64,000 bases of DNA, taken from the NCBI GenBank assembly GCA_963677625.2, contig CAXXSW010000006.1:50779-114778 (forward strand), in the 5' to 3' direction. The DNA comes from UBA1351 sp963677625 (GTDB lineage Bacteria > Bacillota > Clostridia > Lachnospirales > Vallitaleaceae). A program made the position numbers and the translations under genes. Positions 17,262 to 25,659 of this stretch are shown here, one piece after another (the stretch's first letter is position 1; each line of letters begins with the position of its first letter). Below the pieces are notes generated by a model. The model worked only from the letters and a program-made list of their open reading frames with translations, made no database searches and had not been told where the DNA came from.

Positions 17262-18257
17262 CTATAGGCAATCCAAGTCCATTTGAAGTTGTACGATATC
17301 CATGGGAACCTTATCGAAAAGAGGACTAACTGATTCCCTATTATTGATTCGCCTTATGGTTTCAGCAAACAAGGGGGCTACGGATACAATCTTTATCTTC
17401 TTAGAACAGGCTACATTTGGATTCGCAACAGAATCTGTACTGATTAAAAGTTCAATTTCACTTTCTTCCAACCTCTCAACCCCAACCTCATTAAGCAAAA
17501 TATGGGATAGGCATGCAATAACCTTCTTAGCACCTCGTCGTTTTAACTCTTTTGCCAATTGGAAAAGCGTTCCTCCAGAAATGGTAAAGTCATCCACAAT
17601 AACGCAGTTTTTCCCCTTAACATTACCCACAATTTCAACAATTGATGCATGTTCACTATGATCGATTCTTTCCTTATCACCTATGGCCACTGATGTATCC
17701 AAGTACTTGGCAAACCGTCTGGCTTCTTTAGCATATCCAGAGTCAGGAGCAACAATACATATATCGTCCAATTGCATAAACTTAATATATTCAGCCAACA
17801 TAGGAAGTGCAAAAAGATGGTCAACTGGAATGGTAAAAAAACCTTGAATCTGAGGAGCGTGAAGGTCCATAGTTACTACCCGATCCGCTCCCAACATCTG
17901 TATGCAGTCAGCGCAGACTCTTCCTCTTATGGATACCCTTGGTTCATCTTTTTTATCTCCTTTTGAATAGGAATAAAAAGGCATAACAACTGTAACTGAA
18001 TTAGCTGACGCCCGTTTAAAAGCATCAATCCAGAATAGAATTTCTGTGAACTCATCATTTGGTTTTAATCCAATGGATTGAATAAGAAATATATCCTTTT
18101 CCCGAACTGTTTCCTCAACCTTCACATAGGTATTACCTTCTGTAAAGGTGATGACTTTGGACCTCCCCAAGTCCGCTCCTAAATAACTGCATATCCTCTG
18201 AGCAAATGGCTTCCCTGAACTTCCTGCAAAAACTTTAATTTCATTTGGTAGACTCAA
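17262..18257 (-). CDS. prs: Ribose-phosphate pyrophosphokinase (divergent PRPP synthetase)
   Basis: 331 residues. The PRPP synthetase core is clear: VTMDLHAPQIQGFFTIPVDHL near 130 and a PRPP-binding loop VIVDDFTISGGT near 225. The usual loop is VDDMIDTAGT, and the N-terminal FSDGE region reads FTEGNTYV, so this is a divergent class, perhaps a second paralogue. It makes PRPP from ribose 5-phosphate and ATP for nucleotide, His and Trp synthesis. The start is TTG with AAAGGAG 11 nt upstream; no in-frame ATG is near. Confidence 0.85.
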   Translation of the reverse strand: MSLPNEIKVFAGSSGKPFAQRICSYLGADLGRSKVITFTEGNTYVKVEETVREKDIFLIQSIGLKPNDEFTEILFWIDAFKRASANSVTVVMPFYSYSKGDKKDEPRVSIRGRVCADCIQMLGADRVVTMDLHAPQIQGFFTIPVDHLFALPMLAEYIKFMQLDDICIVAPDSGYAKEARRFAKYLDTSVAIGDKERIDHSEHASIVEIVGNVKGKNCVIVDDFTISGGTLFQLAKELKRRGAKKVIACLSHILLNEVGVERLEESEIELLISTDSVANPNVACSKKIKIVSVAPLFAETIRRINNRESVSPLFDKVPMDIVQLQMDLDCL

Positions 18258-18374
18258 TGAACCGATCTCCTTTCGAGTAAAAGACGGTAGATAATTATAT
18301 GTAATTGATGGTTAGGTTATATCACAAACGTAACTGCTACTTCAATTATATCTTACTTCAAATGATAGTCAAAC

Positions 18375-18405
18375 AAAAAACAGCCGGTTTTCCTTTACCC
18401 GACTG
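18375..18405 (-). terminator. Intrinsic terminator after the SLH-M15 peptidase gene
   Basis: A stem CAGTCGG/CCGGCTG (with G-U pairs) is followed on the minus strand by six uridines, about 95 bp after the stop codon. Confidence 0.7.
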
Positions 18406-18497
18406 TTTTTATAAGTTTTTACTATTTTTAGCATATGCAATTTGTTTTATATTTTGTAATGACTTCATGAAGATATAACATGGTCATATACGATTTC

Positions 18498-19745
18498 CTA
18501 TCTTCCAAAATAAGAGAAATGCATATAGTCATTTGCTGAACGCCAATAATTACCGCCCCAAGCAAATCCATATTTTGCAAAGGCATTGACAACGTCACCA
18601 TCTGGAAGAATTGAATATGGGTCTTCCCCTGGTTTCCAGTAAAGACCAGCTACAATACGTCCATTACGAATCATATAATTCTCATTTGGGTTAATATCAA
18701 TGGCAGTACCTTGATTATGCTCAGAAGTCGAACTCTGTCTCCATGCATAAGAATGAACTGAATAAATTGGAAATTTTTCTTCACCATTATAAATTTCATT
18801 AAAGACAAGCTTGACACGTTCTGCTATAGCTTCATTAACAGTCAATGTTTTTTTGCTCGTATACTTCTGTCCATCTGATCCCAGCTCCCATACATCAACA
18901 CTTATTTTAACCATGTGGGCATAAGCTTCGTCACTGGTCGTATAGTCACTTCCATCGCCATAGACATATTTCGCTTTACTAGAGTTATATCCTAGCCTGT
19001 TCAGCGGGTCGTTAACATCATCAAAAGAATCCTCAGTCGACCCGGTACTATCTGATGTTGATAAAGATGAAGCTTGGTCCTGTCCATTGTCTTCTTCATC
19101 ATCAACGCCAAGAACCACTTTTTTTTCAAGGGTAGAATCAAGCATTCGCTTGACCATAATAATTCCTTCAGCGATAGTTGTATTATCTTTTGGATTCATA
19201 TTGCCTTTATTGTCGCCGCCAGCGATGCCTTCATATTTCATAACAGCAACCGCATCCTGCGCCCAGGTACTGACAGCATTCATATCATTGACATCACTAA
19301 GAATTCTAGAAGCCACTTCAGAATCAATCTCATATTCACCTTTATACATCACTAAAAATTTATGCAGAATTTTGAAAATCTCTTGCCTAGTAATCAAGTC
19401 ATCTGGTCTAAAACTTCCATCAGGATAACCTGAAACTAATCCAATATGGTAGATGGAATTGACATGATTTAGATTTGTGTCAACAAACACATTCTCCTCA
19501 ACACCAGATGGTCTATCCACATAAAGCATAAAATAGGCACTATAAAGCACCTCACAAAACTCAGCTCTTGTTATATTCACATTAAAATCTTTATTCTCAA
19601 AACTTTTTGGTATAATCCTCCAGAGCTCATCTGCTTCTTTTATTTCGTCTACGAACCATGATTTTACTCCTGAATAAGCTTCAACTGTATTACTGGCCCC
19701 AATAACAATTGTCATTATTATTAGTAGTGATACAATTTTCTTCAT
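18498..19745 (-). CDS. SLH-anchored M15-family peptidoglycan peptidase (VanY/CwlK-like)
   Basis: About 415 residues. A signal peptide (to about residue 24) is followed by SLH-type repeats (about 30-215, with GLVSGYPDGSFRPDDLITRQE and GNMNPKDNTTIAEGI). A low-complexity Ser/Asp linker near 220-250 leads to an M15 peptidase domain at the C-terminus. The zinc motif is STSEHNQGTAIDIN (SxHxxGxAxD form) and the second zinc segment is DYMHFS. Such enzymes cut D-Ala-D-Ala or L-Ala-D-Glu bonds in the wall. The AGGAGG ribosome site overlaps a small hairpin (CCTAGG-CAT-CCTAGG), which may limit translation. Confidence 0.85.
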   Translation of the reverse strand: MKKIVSLLIIMTIVIGASNTVEAYSGVKSWFVDEIKEADELWRIIPKSFENKDFNVNITRAEFCEVLYSAYFMLYVDRPSGVEENVFVDTNLNHVNSIYHIGLVSGYPDGSFRPDDLITRQEIFKILHKFLVMYKGEYEIDSEVASRILSDVNDMNAVSTWAQDAVAVMKYEGIAGGDNKGNMNPKDNTTIAEGIIMVKRMLDSTLEKKVVLGVDDEEDNGQDQASSLSTSDSTGSTEDSFDDVNDPLNRLGYNSSKAKYVYGDGSDYTTSDEAYAHMVKISVDVWELGSDGQKYTSKKTLTVNEAIAERVKLVFNEIYNGEEKFPIYSVHSYAWRQSSTSEHNQGTAIDINPNENYMIRNGRIVAGLYWKPGEDPYSILPDGDVVNAFAKYGFAWGGNYWRSANDYMHFSYFGR

Positions 19746-19874
19746 TTTCACCTCCTAGGATGCCTAGGCGACCAGTAAATTCTATAATTTACGACCAGCC
19801 TAATATTATAAGCCTGACAATTATCTATTCACTAAAATTTTGTCTAGATAAATAGCCATTGATACCTTATTCAT

Positions 19875-19903
19875 ATTATACTAAATACATGCTGATTTAA
19901 CAT
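19875..19903 (-). promoter_or_regulatory. Possible promoter of the SLH-M15 peptidase gene, with a 5' leader of about 120 nt
   Basis: A consensus -10 (TATAAT, minus) has a weak ATGTTA 17 nt upstream. The leader (about 19746-19868) holds small hairpins, including GTAAATT/AATTTAC. I looked for c-di-GMP and other riboswitch cores there and found none. Confidence 0.4.
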
Positions 19904-20005
19904 GTACAAAGTATGAACATTTCTTTAAAAATAACAGATACTAAGGCCTATAGCCTTGATTTTAGAACATTTTTAGGACTTAAGACTTATGTTATTATAG
20001 GCCTC

Positions 20006-20038
20006 AAAAAACCCTGAGCACGTTTTCTGTACTCAGGG
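20006..20038 (-). terminator. Intrinsic terminator after the small DUF3787-like gene
   Basis: The stem CCCTGAGTAC/GTGCTCAGGG is followed on the minus strand by six uridines. It begins a few bases after the stop codon. Confidence 0.85.
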
Positions 20039-20043
20039 GAATA

Positions 20044-20196
20044 TTATAGTTCGTTATCGTCGACCCAATGCTTAGCATCCTCAACCGCTTCTTCATGAGG
20101 AATGTTAATATGAGTGTCCGGTTCAAAATGTTCTACATCTGCAACTCGTTCTGTACGGTTGCTTCCATATATAACATCTTTTTGTCGATTAGTCAT
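20044..20196 (-). CDS. Small DUF3787-like protein (possible spore surface protein), 50 residues
   Basis: The product starts MTNRQKDVIYGSNRTER and ends VEDAKHWVDDNEL. The C-terminal part, HINIPHEEAVEDAKHWVDDN, resembles the DUF3787 family of small clostridial proteins (some called CDIF630_02480-type spore surface proteins), recalled from memory. There is no signal peptide or membrane segment; the protein is acidic. The start is chosen because GGAG lies 8 nt upstream of the ATG at 20196; another ATG two codons earlier is too close. It has its own consensus promoter and terminator, and a Fur-type box abuts the -35. Confidence 0.7.
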   Translation of the reverse strand: MTNRQKDVIYGSNRTERVADVEHFEPDTHINIPHEEAVEDAKHWVDDNEL

Positions 20197-20293
20197 ATAC
20201 ATCACTCCAATCCATTGACTATTTCTTAAATTGTCACTTAGGTAATTTAATTAAAACCTTTACACAGTTACACTACTAGTAACCCTTGTGTCT

Positions 20294-20322
20294 ATTATGA
20301 AGCATAATCGGACCTTTGTCAA
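20294..20322 (-). promoter_or_regulatory. Promoter of the small DUF3787-like gene
   Basis: On the minus strand a perfect TTGACA and CATAAT are separated by 17 nt, one of the best sigma-A promoters in the window. The leader to the start codon is about 90 nt. Confidence 0.8.
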
Positions 20323-20337
20323 TGATAATTATTATCA
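20323..20337. promoter_or_regulatory. Fur-type operator (7-1-7 box)
   Basis: TGATAATTATTATCA is an exact match to the 7-1-7 Fur consensus TGATAATnATTATCA known from B. subtilis. It directly adjoins the -35 of the small DUF3787-like gene and lies just after the trxB stop codon. Confidence 0.7.
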
Positions 20338-20338
20338 A

Positions 20339-21247
20339 TTACACATATCTTTCAGCATTAAATACAGCAGTTGCACCATCACCACAGGCAGTAATAACCT
20401 GTCTTAGCGATTTTTGTCTTAAGTCACCCGCAGCAAAAACACCTTCCACATTGGTCATACAATTCTCACCTGTAGCAATATAACCTCCTCTATCCATGGC
20501 AACCTTGTCTCTAAGGAAACCTGTGTTGGGATCACTACCTATTGCTATAAAAACACCATCTACATCTAGCACCTTGCTATCATTTGATTTATTATTTCGA
20601 ATACGTGCTTTCTCGACAAAATCTCCACCTTGAATTTCTTCTAGTTCAGTGTTCCAAATCACTTCAATATTAGGTATTTCAAAAAGCTTTTCTTGAAGAA
20701 CTTTAACAGCTCTAAATTCATCTCTTCTATGTATAATATAAACTTTTTCACACATTCTAGCTAAATATATGGCGTCTTCAACGGCAACATCACCACCACC
20801 AACGACTAAGGTAGTTTTGTTTCTATAAAAAGCACCATCACAAGTGGCACAGTAAGATACACCTCTACCTGCAAATTCTTCTTCACCTTCAATACCTATT
20901 TTCTTCCATGTTGCACCTGTTGCTACAATAATCGTTTTGGTTTCATAGCTAGCAGCATTGGTCACAACTTTTTTCACTGGTCCTTCAAGTTCTACCTTCT
21001 CTACATCTTCTGCAAGTATCTCAACACCAAAATGCTCAACATGTTCCCTAAACATAGTAGAAAGCTCAAAGCCTGATGTCATCTTGACACCTGGATAATT
21101 TTCTATTTCATATGTATTAGTAATTTGACCTCCGGCAAAAGACCTTTCAAGAATTTTAAATTTTAGTTGGGCGCGACTTGCATAAATAGCCGCAGTCATA
21201 CCTGCTGGTCCTGCTCCAATTATTACTAAATCAAGTATTTCACTCAT
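20339..21247 (-). CDS. trxB: Thioredoxin reductase
   Basis: 302 residues. The FAD-binding GAGPAG is near residue 11, the redox-active disulfide CATCDG near 133, the NADPH-binding GGGDVAVEDA near 150 and the C-terminal FAD motif GVFAAGDLR near 265. It transfers electrons from NADPH to thioredoxin in the cytosol. No thioredoxin gene is adjacent. It has a good extended -10 promoter and GGAG upstream of the ATG. Confidence 0.95.
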   Translation of the reverse strand: MSEILDLVIIGAGPAGMTAAIYASRAQLKFKILERSFAGGQITNTYEIENYPGVKMTSGFELSTMFREHVEHFGVEILAEDVEKVELEGPVKKVVTNAASYETKTIIVATGATWKKIGIEGEEEFAGRGVSYCATCDGAFYRNKTTLVVGGGDVAVEDAIYLARMCEKVYIIHRRDEFRAVKVLQEKLFEIPNIEVIWNTELEEIQGGDFVEKARIRNNKSNDSKVLDVDGVFIAIGSDPNTGFLRDKVAMDRGGYIATGENCMTNVEGVFAAGDLRQKSLRQVITACGDGATAVFNAERYV

Positions 21248-21278
21248 TTTATCTCCTAACTTCTGAAAATTTGCTTCT

Positions 21279-21287
21279 ATTATAACA
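21279..21287 (-). promoter_or_regulatory. Extended -10 promoter of trxB
   Basis: TGTTATAAT on the minus strand, about 30 nt upstream of the start codon; no convincing -35. Confidence 0.55.
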
Positions 21288-21343
21288 CTGCCTATAAGAA
21301 AAAACTATACAAAGGCAAAAAATATAGTGTATAATTATTGTGG

Positions 21344-21356
21344 ATAATGATTATCT
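21344..21356. promoter_or_regulatory. Fur-like palindrome between trxB and pflB
   Basis: GATAATGATTATC matches the inner 6-1-6 of the Fur box; the outermost bases do not match. It ends 13 nt before the pflB -35 and lies about 60 nt from the trxB -10. It may be a second Fur site or a chance AT-rich palindrome. Confidence 0.4.
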
Positions 21357-21369
21357 GTTAAAAATCTCT

Positions 21370-21399
21370 TGACGTGTATACAGTATACAGTATATAATG
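21370..21399 (+). promoter_or_regulatory. pflB promoter with an operator-like palindrome in the spacer
   Basis: TTGACG and TATAAT are separated by 18 nt. The first 15 nt of the spacer form a perfect palindrome, TGTATAC-A-GTATACA (21376-21390). A repressor bound there would block RNA polymerase. The GTATAC half-sites recall GntR-family operators; the regulator itself is not in the window. Confidence 0.7.
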
Positions 21400-21494
21400 T
21401 ACATATAAATCAACACTCATTTTATGAGTCTGATATTATATTAACAATTAAAAACTATTGATTCAAACCTTTTAAAGATATAAGGAGGCACATG

Positions 21495-23726
21495 ATGAAC
21501 CAAGCATATCAATCATTCATTCCCGGTGCATGGACAAATAGTATCAATGTACGTGATTTCATCCAAAAAAATTATAAGCCATATGAGGGAGATGACTCTT
21601 TCTTAGCTCCTGCTACGAAAACTACCTCTGACCTATGGGAAAAAGTTTCCGAACTTATGATTAAGGAACAAGAAAAAGGCATCCTTGACGTAGAAACCAA
21701 GAAACCATCAACTATAGTTTCCCATGGTCCAGGTTACCTTGATAAAGATAAAGAAAAGATTGTCGGTTTCCAAACAGATGCACCTCTTAAAAGAGGCATC
21801 ATGCCTAATGGAGGTATCCGAGTTGTAAAGAACGCTCTAGAATCCTACGGCTACGAACTGGACCCTGTAACACTTGACATTTTTACCCACTATAGAAAGA
21901 CTCATAACGAAGGTGTTTTTGATGCCTACACAGATGCTATGCGTGAAGCAAGACGTTCTGGAATTATTACAGGACTTCCAGATGCCTATGGACGAGGACG
22001 TATTATTGGTGACTATCGTCGTGTCGCCCTTTATGGTGTAGATCGATTAATTGAAGAAAAACAAATTTCCAAAAAGCAATTGGAAATGGATTATATGGAA
22101 GAAAATGTCATCATTTTAAGAGAAGAAATTTCTGAACAGATAAAATCCCTTAAGGAGCTAAAAGACATGGCGGCTTCTTATGGATATGATATCAGCCAAC
22201 CTGCTCTTAATGCTGCACAAGCTATTCAGTGGACATACTTCGGTTACCTTGCAGCAATAAAAGAGCAAGATGGTGCCGCAATGAGTCTTGGTAGAATCTC
22301 TACTTTTCTTGACATTTATATTGAAAGAGATCTTAATAATGGTAACCTTACTGAAATAAAAGCCCAGGAACTAATGGACCATTTCGTCATGAAACTTCGT
22401 ATGGTTCGATTCCTAAGAACCCCATCTTATAACGAGCTTTTCTCAGGTGATCCAACTTGGGTAACTGAGTCTATTGGTGGTATGGGTATCGACGGCAGAT
22501 CTTTGGTTACCAAATCAAGTTACCGTGTATTACATACTCTTTATACATTGGGTCCTGCACCGGAACCAAATCTAACTGTACTTTGGTCAGAAAAACTACC
22601 TGAAAACTTTAAGCGTTTTGTTGCAAAAGTTTCTATTGATACATCTAGTATCCAGTATGAAAATGATGATCTTATGAGACCAACCTATGGTGATGATTAC
22701 GGTATTGCCTGCTGTGTATCAGCAATGCCAATTGGTAAACAAATGCAGTTCTTTGGAGCAAGAGCAAACCTTGCAAAAGCTCTTCTCTATGCTATAAACG
22801 GTGGCGTAGATGAAAAATCTGGCAAACAGGTAGCACCAATGTTTGCACCTGTAACAGGGGATATCCTTGACTATGATGATGTTATGGGTAAATTTGATCA
22901 GGTGCTAGACTGGCTGGCTCAGCTTTATATCAACACACTAAACATCATACATTACATGCATGATAAATATGCCTATGAAAAACTTCAAATGGCCCTACAT
23001 GACAAAGTAGTAAAAAGAACATCTGCATGTGGTATAGCAGGGCTTTCAGTTGTTGCAGACTCACTGGCAGCTATTAAATACTCTTCTGTGAAAGTTATCC
23101 GTGATGAAAATGGTCTTGCTATTGATTATGATGTTGAAGCAGGTTCGTTCCCATCTTTTGGAAATAATGATGATAGGGTTGACGAAATCGCATCAGAACT
23201 AGTAGAATTATTTATGAACAAGCTCAGAAAGCATAAAACCTATCGAGATTCCGAACCAACTATGAGTATTCTTACCATTACCTCTAATGTAGTCTATGGT
23301 AAGAAAACAGGCTCAACACCAGATGGTCGTAAAACAGGAGAGCCATTTGCACCTGGAGCAAATCCAATGCACGGACGTGATACTAATGGTGCTATTGCAT
23401 CCATGGCTTCTGTTGCCAAACTTCCATTTGAACATGCTGAAGACGGTATCAGCTATACCTTCTCCATTGTACCTAAAGCTCTTGGAAAAGACGATACACT
23501 ACGAGTCAGTAACCTAACAGGTATGCTGGATGGGTACTTCCATGATGGTGGTCATCACATCAATGTTAATGTTTTCAATAAAGAAACTTTACTAGATGCA
23601 ATGGAAAGACCTGAAGAATATCCTCAGCTTACAATCCGCGTATCTGGATATGCCGTCAATTTTGTAAAATTAACCAGAGAACAACAATTAGATGTCATCC
23701 ACAGAACCTTCCACGAAAGGGCATAG
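21495..23726 (+). CDS. pflB: Formate C-acetyltransferase (pyruvate formate-lyase)
   Basis: 743 residues, the standard length. The adjacent catalytic cysteines are in GIACCVSAMPIG near residue 412 and the glycyl radical site in IRVSGYAVNF near 718. It splits pyruvate with CoA into acetyl-CoA and formate under anaerobic conditions, the centre of mixed-acid fermentation. Two ATGs occur in tandem; the second (21495) is 6 nt from AAGGAGG and is preferred over 21492. pflA follows after about 105 bp in the same orientation. Its promoter has a palindromic operator-like site. Confidence 0.97.
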   Translation: MNQAYQSFIPGAWTNSINVRDFIQKNYKPYEGDDSFLAPATKTTSDLWEKVSELMIKEQEKGILDVETKKPSTIVSHGPGYLDKDKEKIVGFQTDAPLKRGIMPNGGIRVVKNALESYGYELDPVTLDIFTHYRKTHNEGVFDAYTDAMREARRSGIITGLPDAYGRGRIIGDYRRVALYGVDRLIEEKQISKKQLEMDYMEENVIILREEISEQIKSLKELKDMAASYGYDISQPALNAAQAIQWTYFGYLAAIKEQDGAAMSLGRISTFLDIYIERDLNNGNLTEIKAQELMDHFVMKLRMVRFLRTPSYNELFSGDPTWVTESIGGMGIDGRSLVTKSSYRVLHTLYTLGPAPEPNLTVLWSEKLPENFKRFVAKVSIDTSSIQYENDDLMRPTYGDDYGIACCVSAMPIGKQMQFFGARANLAKALLYAINGGVDEKSGKQVAPMFAPVTGDILDYDDVMGKFDQVLDWLAQLYINTLNIIHYMHDKYAYEKLQMALHDKVVKRTSACGIAGLSVVADSLAAIKYSSVKVIRDENGLAIDYDVEAGSFPSFGNNDDRVDEIASELVELFMNKLRKHKTYRDSEPTMSILTITSNVVYGKKTGSTPDGRKTGEPFAPGANPMHGRDTNGAIASMASVAKLPFEHAEDGISYTFSIVPKALGKDDTLRVSNLTGMLDGYFHDGGHHINVNVFNKETLLDAMERPEEYPQLTIRVSGYAVNFVKLTREQQLDVIHRTFHERA

Positions 23727-23832
23727 CACCTGAAGTTCTATGGAAAACCCCCGGCAAGAGCTACTCATATAAATTTCCACTAGCTAGTACCAAGCTTAAG
23801 CCGGTACATCTAAACATATAAGGAGGTTTCCT

Positions 23833-24561
23833 ATGGCAAAAATCCACTCTATTGAAAGCTGTGGTACTGTTGATGGTCCAGGCATTCGTTTTGTTGTCTT
23901 TACTCAAGGTTGTCCACTTAGATGCCAATACTGCCATAATCCAGACACTTGGAAGATAAGCGACGGTAAAGAAACCTCTTCTGATGAATTAGTCACAGAG
24001 GCCCTTAAATATCAATCCTATATGAAGTTTTCCGGTGGTGGCGTAACTGTCACCGGTGGAGAACCCTTATTACAAGTTGATTTTGTTAAGGAATTCTTTA
24101 CTAAGCTCAAGAAAAATGGCATTCACACTGCCATAGACACTTCCGGATATATCTTCAACGATAAGGTCAAAGAAGTTCTTGATCTAACTGACTTAGTCTT
24201 ATTAGATATTAAGCATTTTGACCCTACCCATTATAAACATCTAACCGGAGTAGATATCCAACCGACCCTGGATTTTCTGGATTACTTAGGCGAGAAAGGA
24301 ATCCAGGTATGGATTCGTTATGTTCTAGTTCCTGGACTTACAGATCAGATGGAGCACATTGAAGGTTTAAGTAAGCATCTTAGTCAATACAGTAATATCG
24401 ACCGTATTGAGCTTCTTCCCTTCCACAAAATGGGTGAATATAAATGGAAAGAGCTAGGTCTCACCTACAAATTAAAAGATACGTCAGAGCCCACTAAAGA
24501 GCTTATGATTGAAGCACTAGCTACTTTCAAAAAACATAATCTCAAGGTAATAATGAACTAA
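23833..24561 (+). CDS. pflA: Pyruvate formate-lyase activating enzyme (radical SAM)
   Basis: 242 residues. The radical SAM cysteine motif is in GCPLRCQYCHNPDTW (CxxxCxxC) near residue 30, and VTVTGGEPL near 80 is the GGE segment for SAM binding. It uses S-adenosylmethionine to form the glycyl radical on PflB. AAGGAGG lies upstream of the ATG. The gap to pflB holds a small hairpin but no strong terminator, so cotranscription is likely. Confidence 0.97.
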   Translation: MAKIHSIESCGTVDGPGIRFVVFTQGCPLRCQYCHNPDTWKISDGKETSSDELVTEALKYQSYMKFSGGGVTVTGGEPLLQVDFVKEFFTKLKKNGIHTAIDTSGYIFNDKVKEVLDLTDLVLLDIKHFDPTHYKHLTGVDIQPTLDFLDYLGEKGIQVWIRYVLVPGLTDQMEHIEGLSKHLSQYSNIDRIELLPFHKMGEYKWKELGLTYKLKDTSEPTKELMIEALATFKKHNLKVIMN

Positions 24562-24580
24562 ACCTAACTTGAAAAATGAC

Positions 24581-24609
24581 TTGTAATTCCAAAAGGTTTA
24601 GTTTACAAT
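24581..24609 (+). promoter_or_regulatory. Promoter of the ferredoxin gene
   Basis: TTGTAA and TACAAT are separated by 17 nt, giving a leader of about 50 nt before the ribosome site. Confidence 0.6.
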
Positions 24610-24668
24610 AAATGTGTTAACCATGATAGTTAGCATACTAAATAAATATACTTACAGGAGGTAATACC

Positions 24669-24839
24669 ATGGCTTATGTAATTAGTGATGAATGTATTTC
24701 ATGTGGAGCTTGTGAAGCAGAGTGTCCAACTGGTGCTATTTCAGAAGGCGATTCAATCTACGTGATTAATGCAGATGAATGTATCGATTGTGGCGCATGT
24801 GCAGATGTATGCCCTACAGATGCTCCAAATCCACAATAA
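24669..24839 (+). CDS. 2[4Fe-4S] clostridial-type ferredoxin, 56 residues
   Basis: The protein starts MAYVISDECISCGACEAEC and has two CxxCxxCxxxCP motifs: CISCGACEAECP and CIDCGACADVCP. This is the classical clostridial ferredoxin length and pattern. It carries electrons at low potential between enzymes such as pyruvate:ferredoxin oxidoreductase, hydrogenase or Rnf. AGGAGG lies 6 nt upstream of the ATG. It has its own promoter and a strong terminator, suggesting high monocistronic expression. Confidence 0.95.
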   Translation: MAYVISDECISCGACEAECPTGAISEGDSIYVINADECIDCGACADVCPTDAPNPQ

Positions 24840-24851
24840 TCAATAAGATTA

Positions 24852-24878
24852 AAAAAAAGAGGTTCAACCTCTTTTTTT
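24852..24878. terminator. Bidirectional terminator between ferredoxin and the pentapeptide gene
   Basis: AGAGGTT and AACCTCT form a stem flanked by A-run and T-run on both sides, working for both convergent genes. Confidence 0.85.
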
Positions 24879-24910
24879 ATTGCAAAAAACCTGTCTATTC
24901 ATGTATCGAC

Positions 24911-25633
24911 CTATACTCTAAAAAAAGATGAATCTCTAATCCATGTAAATCGTAAGGGAACCAACTCATCCAAGTCTCCACGACCAATGAGCTTATACAA
25001 TACTTTCTCAATCCTATTTGGTTCAATCACTTGAGGATTACATACTTGACAATCAAATTTGGCATCAATCAATGCTCTTCCAAAATCATTGTCATTCAAC
25101 TCACATGAATCGTTAAAAAAACATCCCATAAATCGGCATCGATAAAAAGTAGTATGGTCAAATTTACAGTTTATAAAAACCACATTTGAAAAACTCGAAA
25201 AGTCAAAGGCACTATAAGAAAAATCAACATTCTCAAAATAAGCATCATGAAATTTCACCTTTAGAAGACTGATACCCCTAAGATCTTGAAGTTCTACCGG
25301 CTTGATATACTTGCCCGTCTTAGCGTAAAAATCCTTGAGTCGAAGCCAACGGGGACCCGATTGGAAGGAAATCTCATCAAATCGACTAAAAGGCTTGTTT
25401 CTTCTAAATATGGATTTAACCTGAAACCGGAACCACATACCTTCATGTGAAGCCCATCGCACTTTTAGTTCAAAGACTTCTAAATCTCTGTATGACAGCT
25501 GTCCTTTGTCAATCTTTCCTGCAATATATTCCAATAAACCTTTATGGTTCTGAATCCAATATCTATATATATCATCATTTCCATCATAACCATAATCATA
25601 AAGCAATCTAACAACCGGATTTTTTATCAACAT
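24911..25633 (-). CDS. Pentapeptide-repeat protein next to flagellar genes
   Basis: 240 residues. The central and C-terminal part (about 105-200) has pentapeptide repeats of the A(D/N)LxX/F type, seen in LLKVKFHDAYFENVDFSYSAF and FINCKFDHTTFYRCRFMG. Such repeats fold into a right-handed quadrilateral beta helix and mostly mediate protein contacts. The N-terminal 100 residues (DYGYDGNDDIYRYW, RDLEVFELKVRW) match nothing I recognise. AAAGGAG lies upstream. It follows fliS after a terminator hairpin. A link to motility is suggested only by position. Confidence 0.7.
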   Translation of the reverse strand: MLIKNPVVRLLYDYGYDGNDDIYRYWIQNHKGLLEYIAGKIDKGQLSYRDLEVFELKVRWASHEGMWFRFQVKSIFRRNKPFSRFDEISFQSGPRWLRLKDFYAKTGKYIKPVELQDLRGISLLKVKFHDAYFENVDFSYSAFDFSSFSNVVFINCKFDHTTFYRCRFMGCFFNDSCELNDNDFGRALIDAKFDCQVCNPQVIEPNRIEKVLYKLIGRGDLDELVPLRFTWIRDSSFFRV

Positions 25634-25659
25634 ATGCCTCTCTCCTTTCCACCTTATAA

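Noticed and set aside
19746..19868. c-di-GMP or other riboswitch in the leader of the SLH-M15 peptidase gene
   Set aside because: None of the conserved core elements (such as the GGCAAACC and GCAAAGCC-type segments) could be found; only small local hairpins are present.
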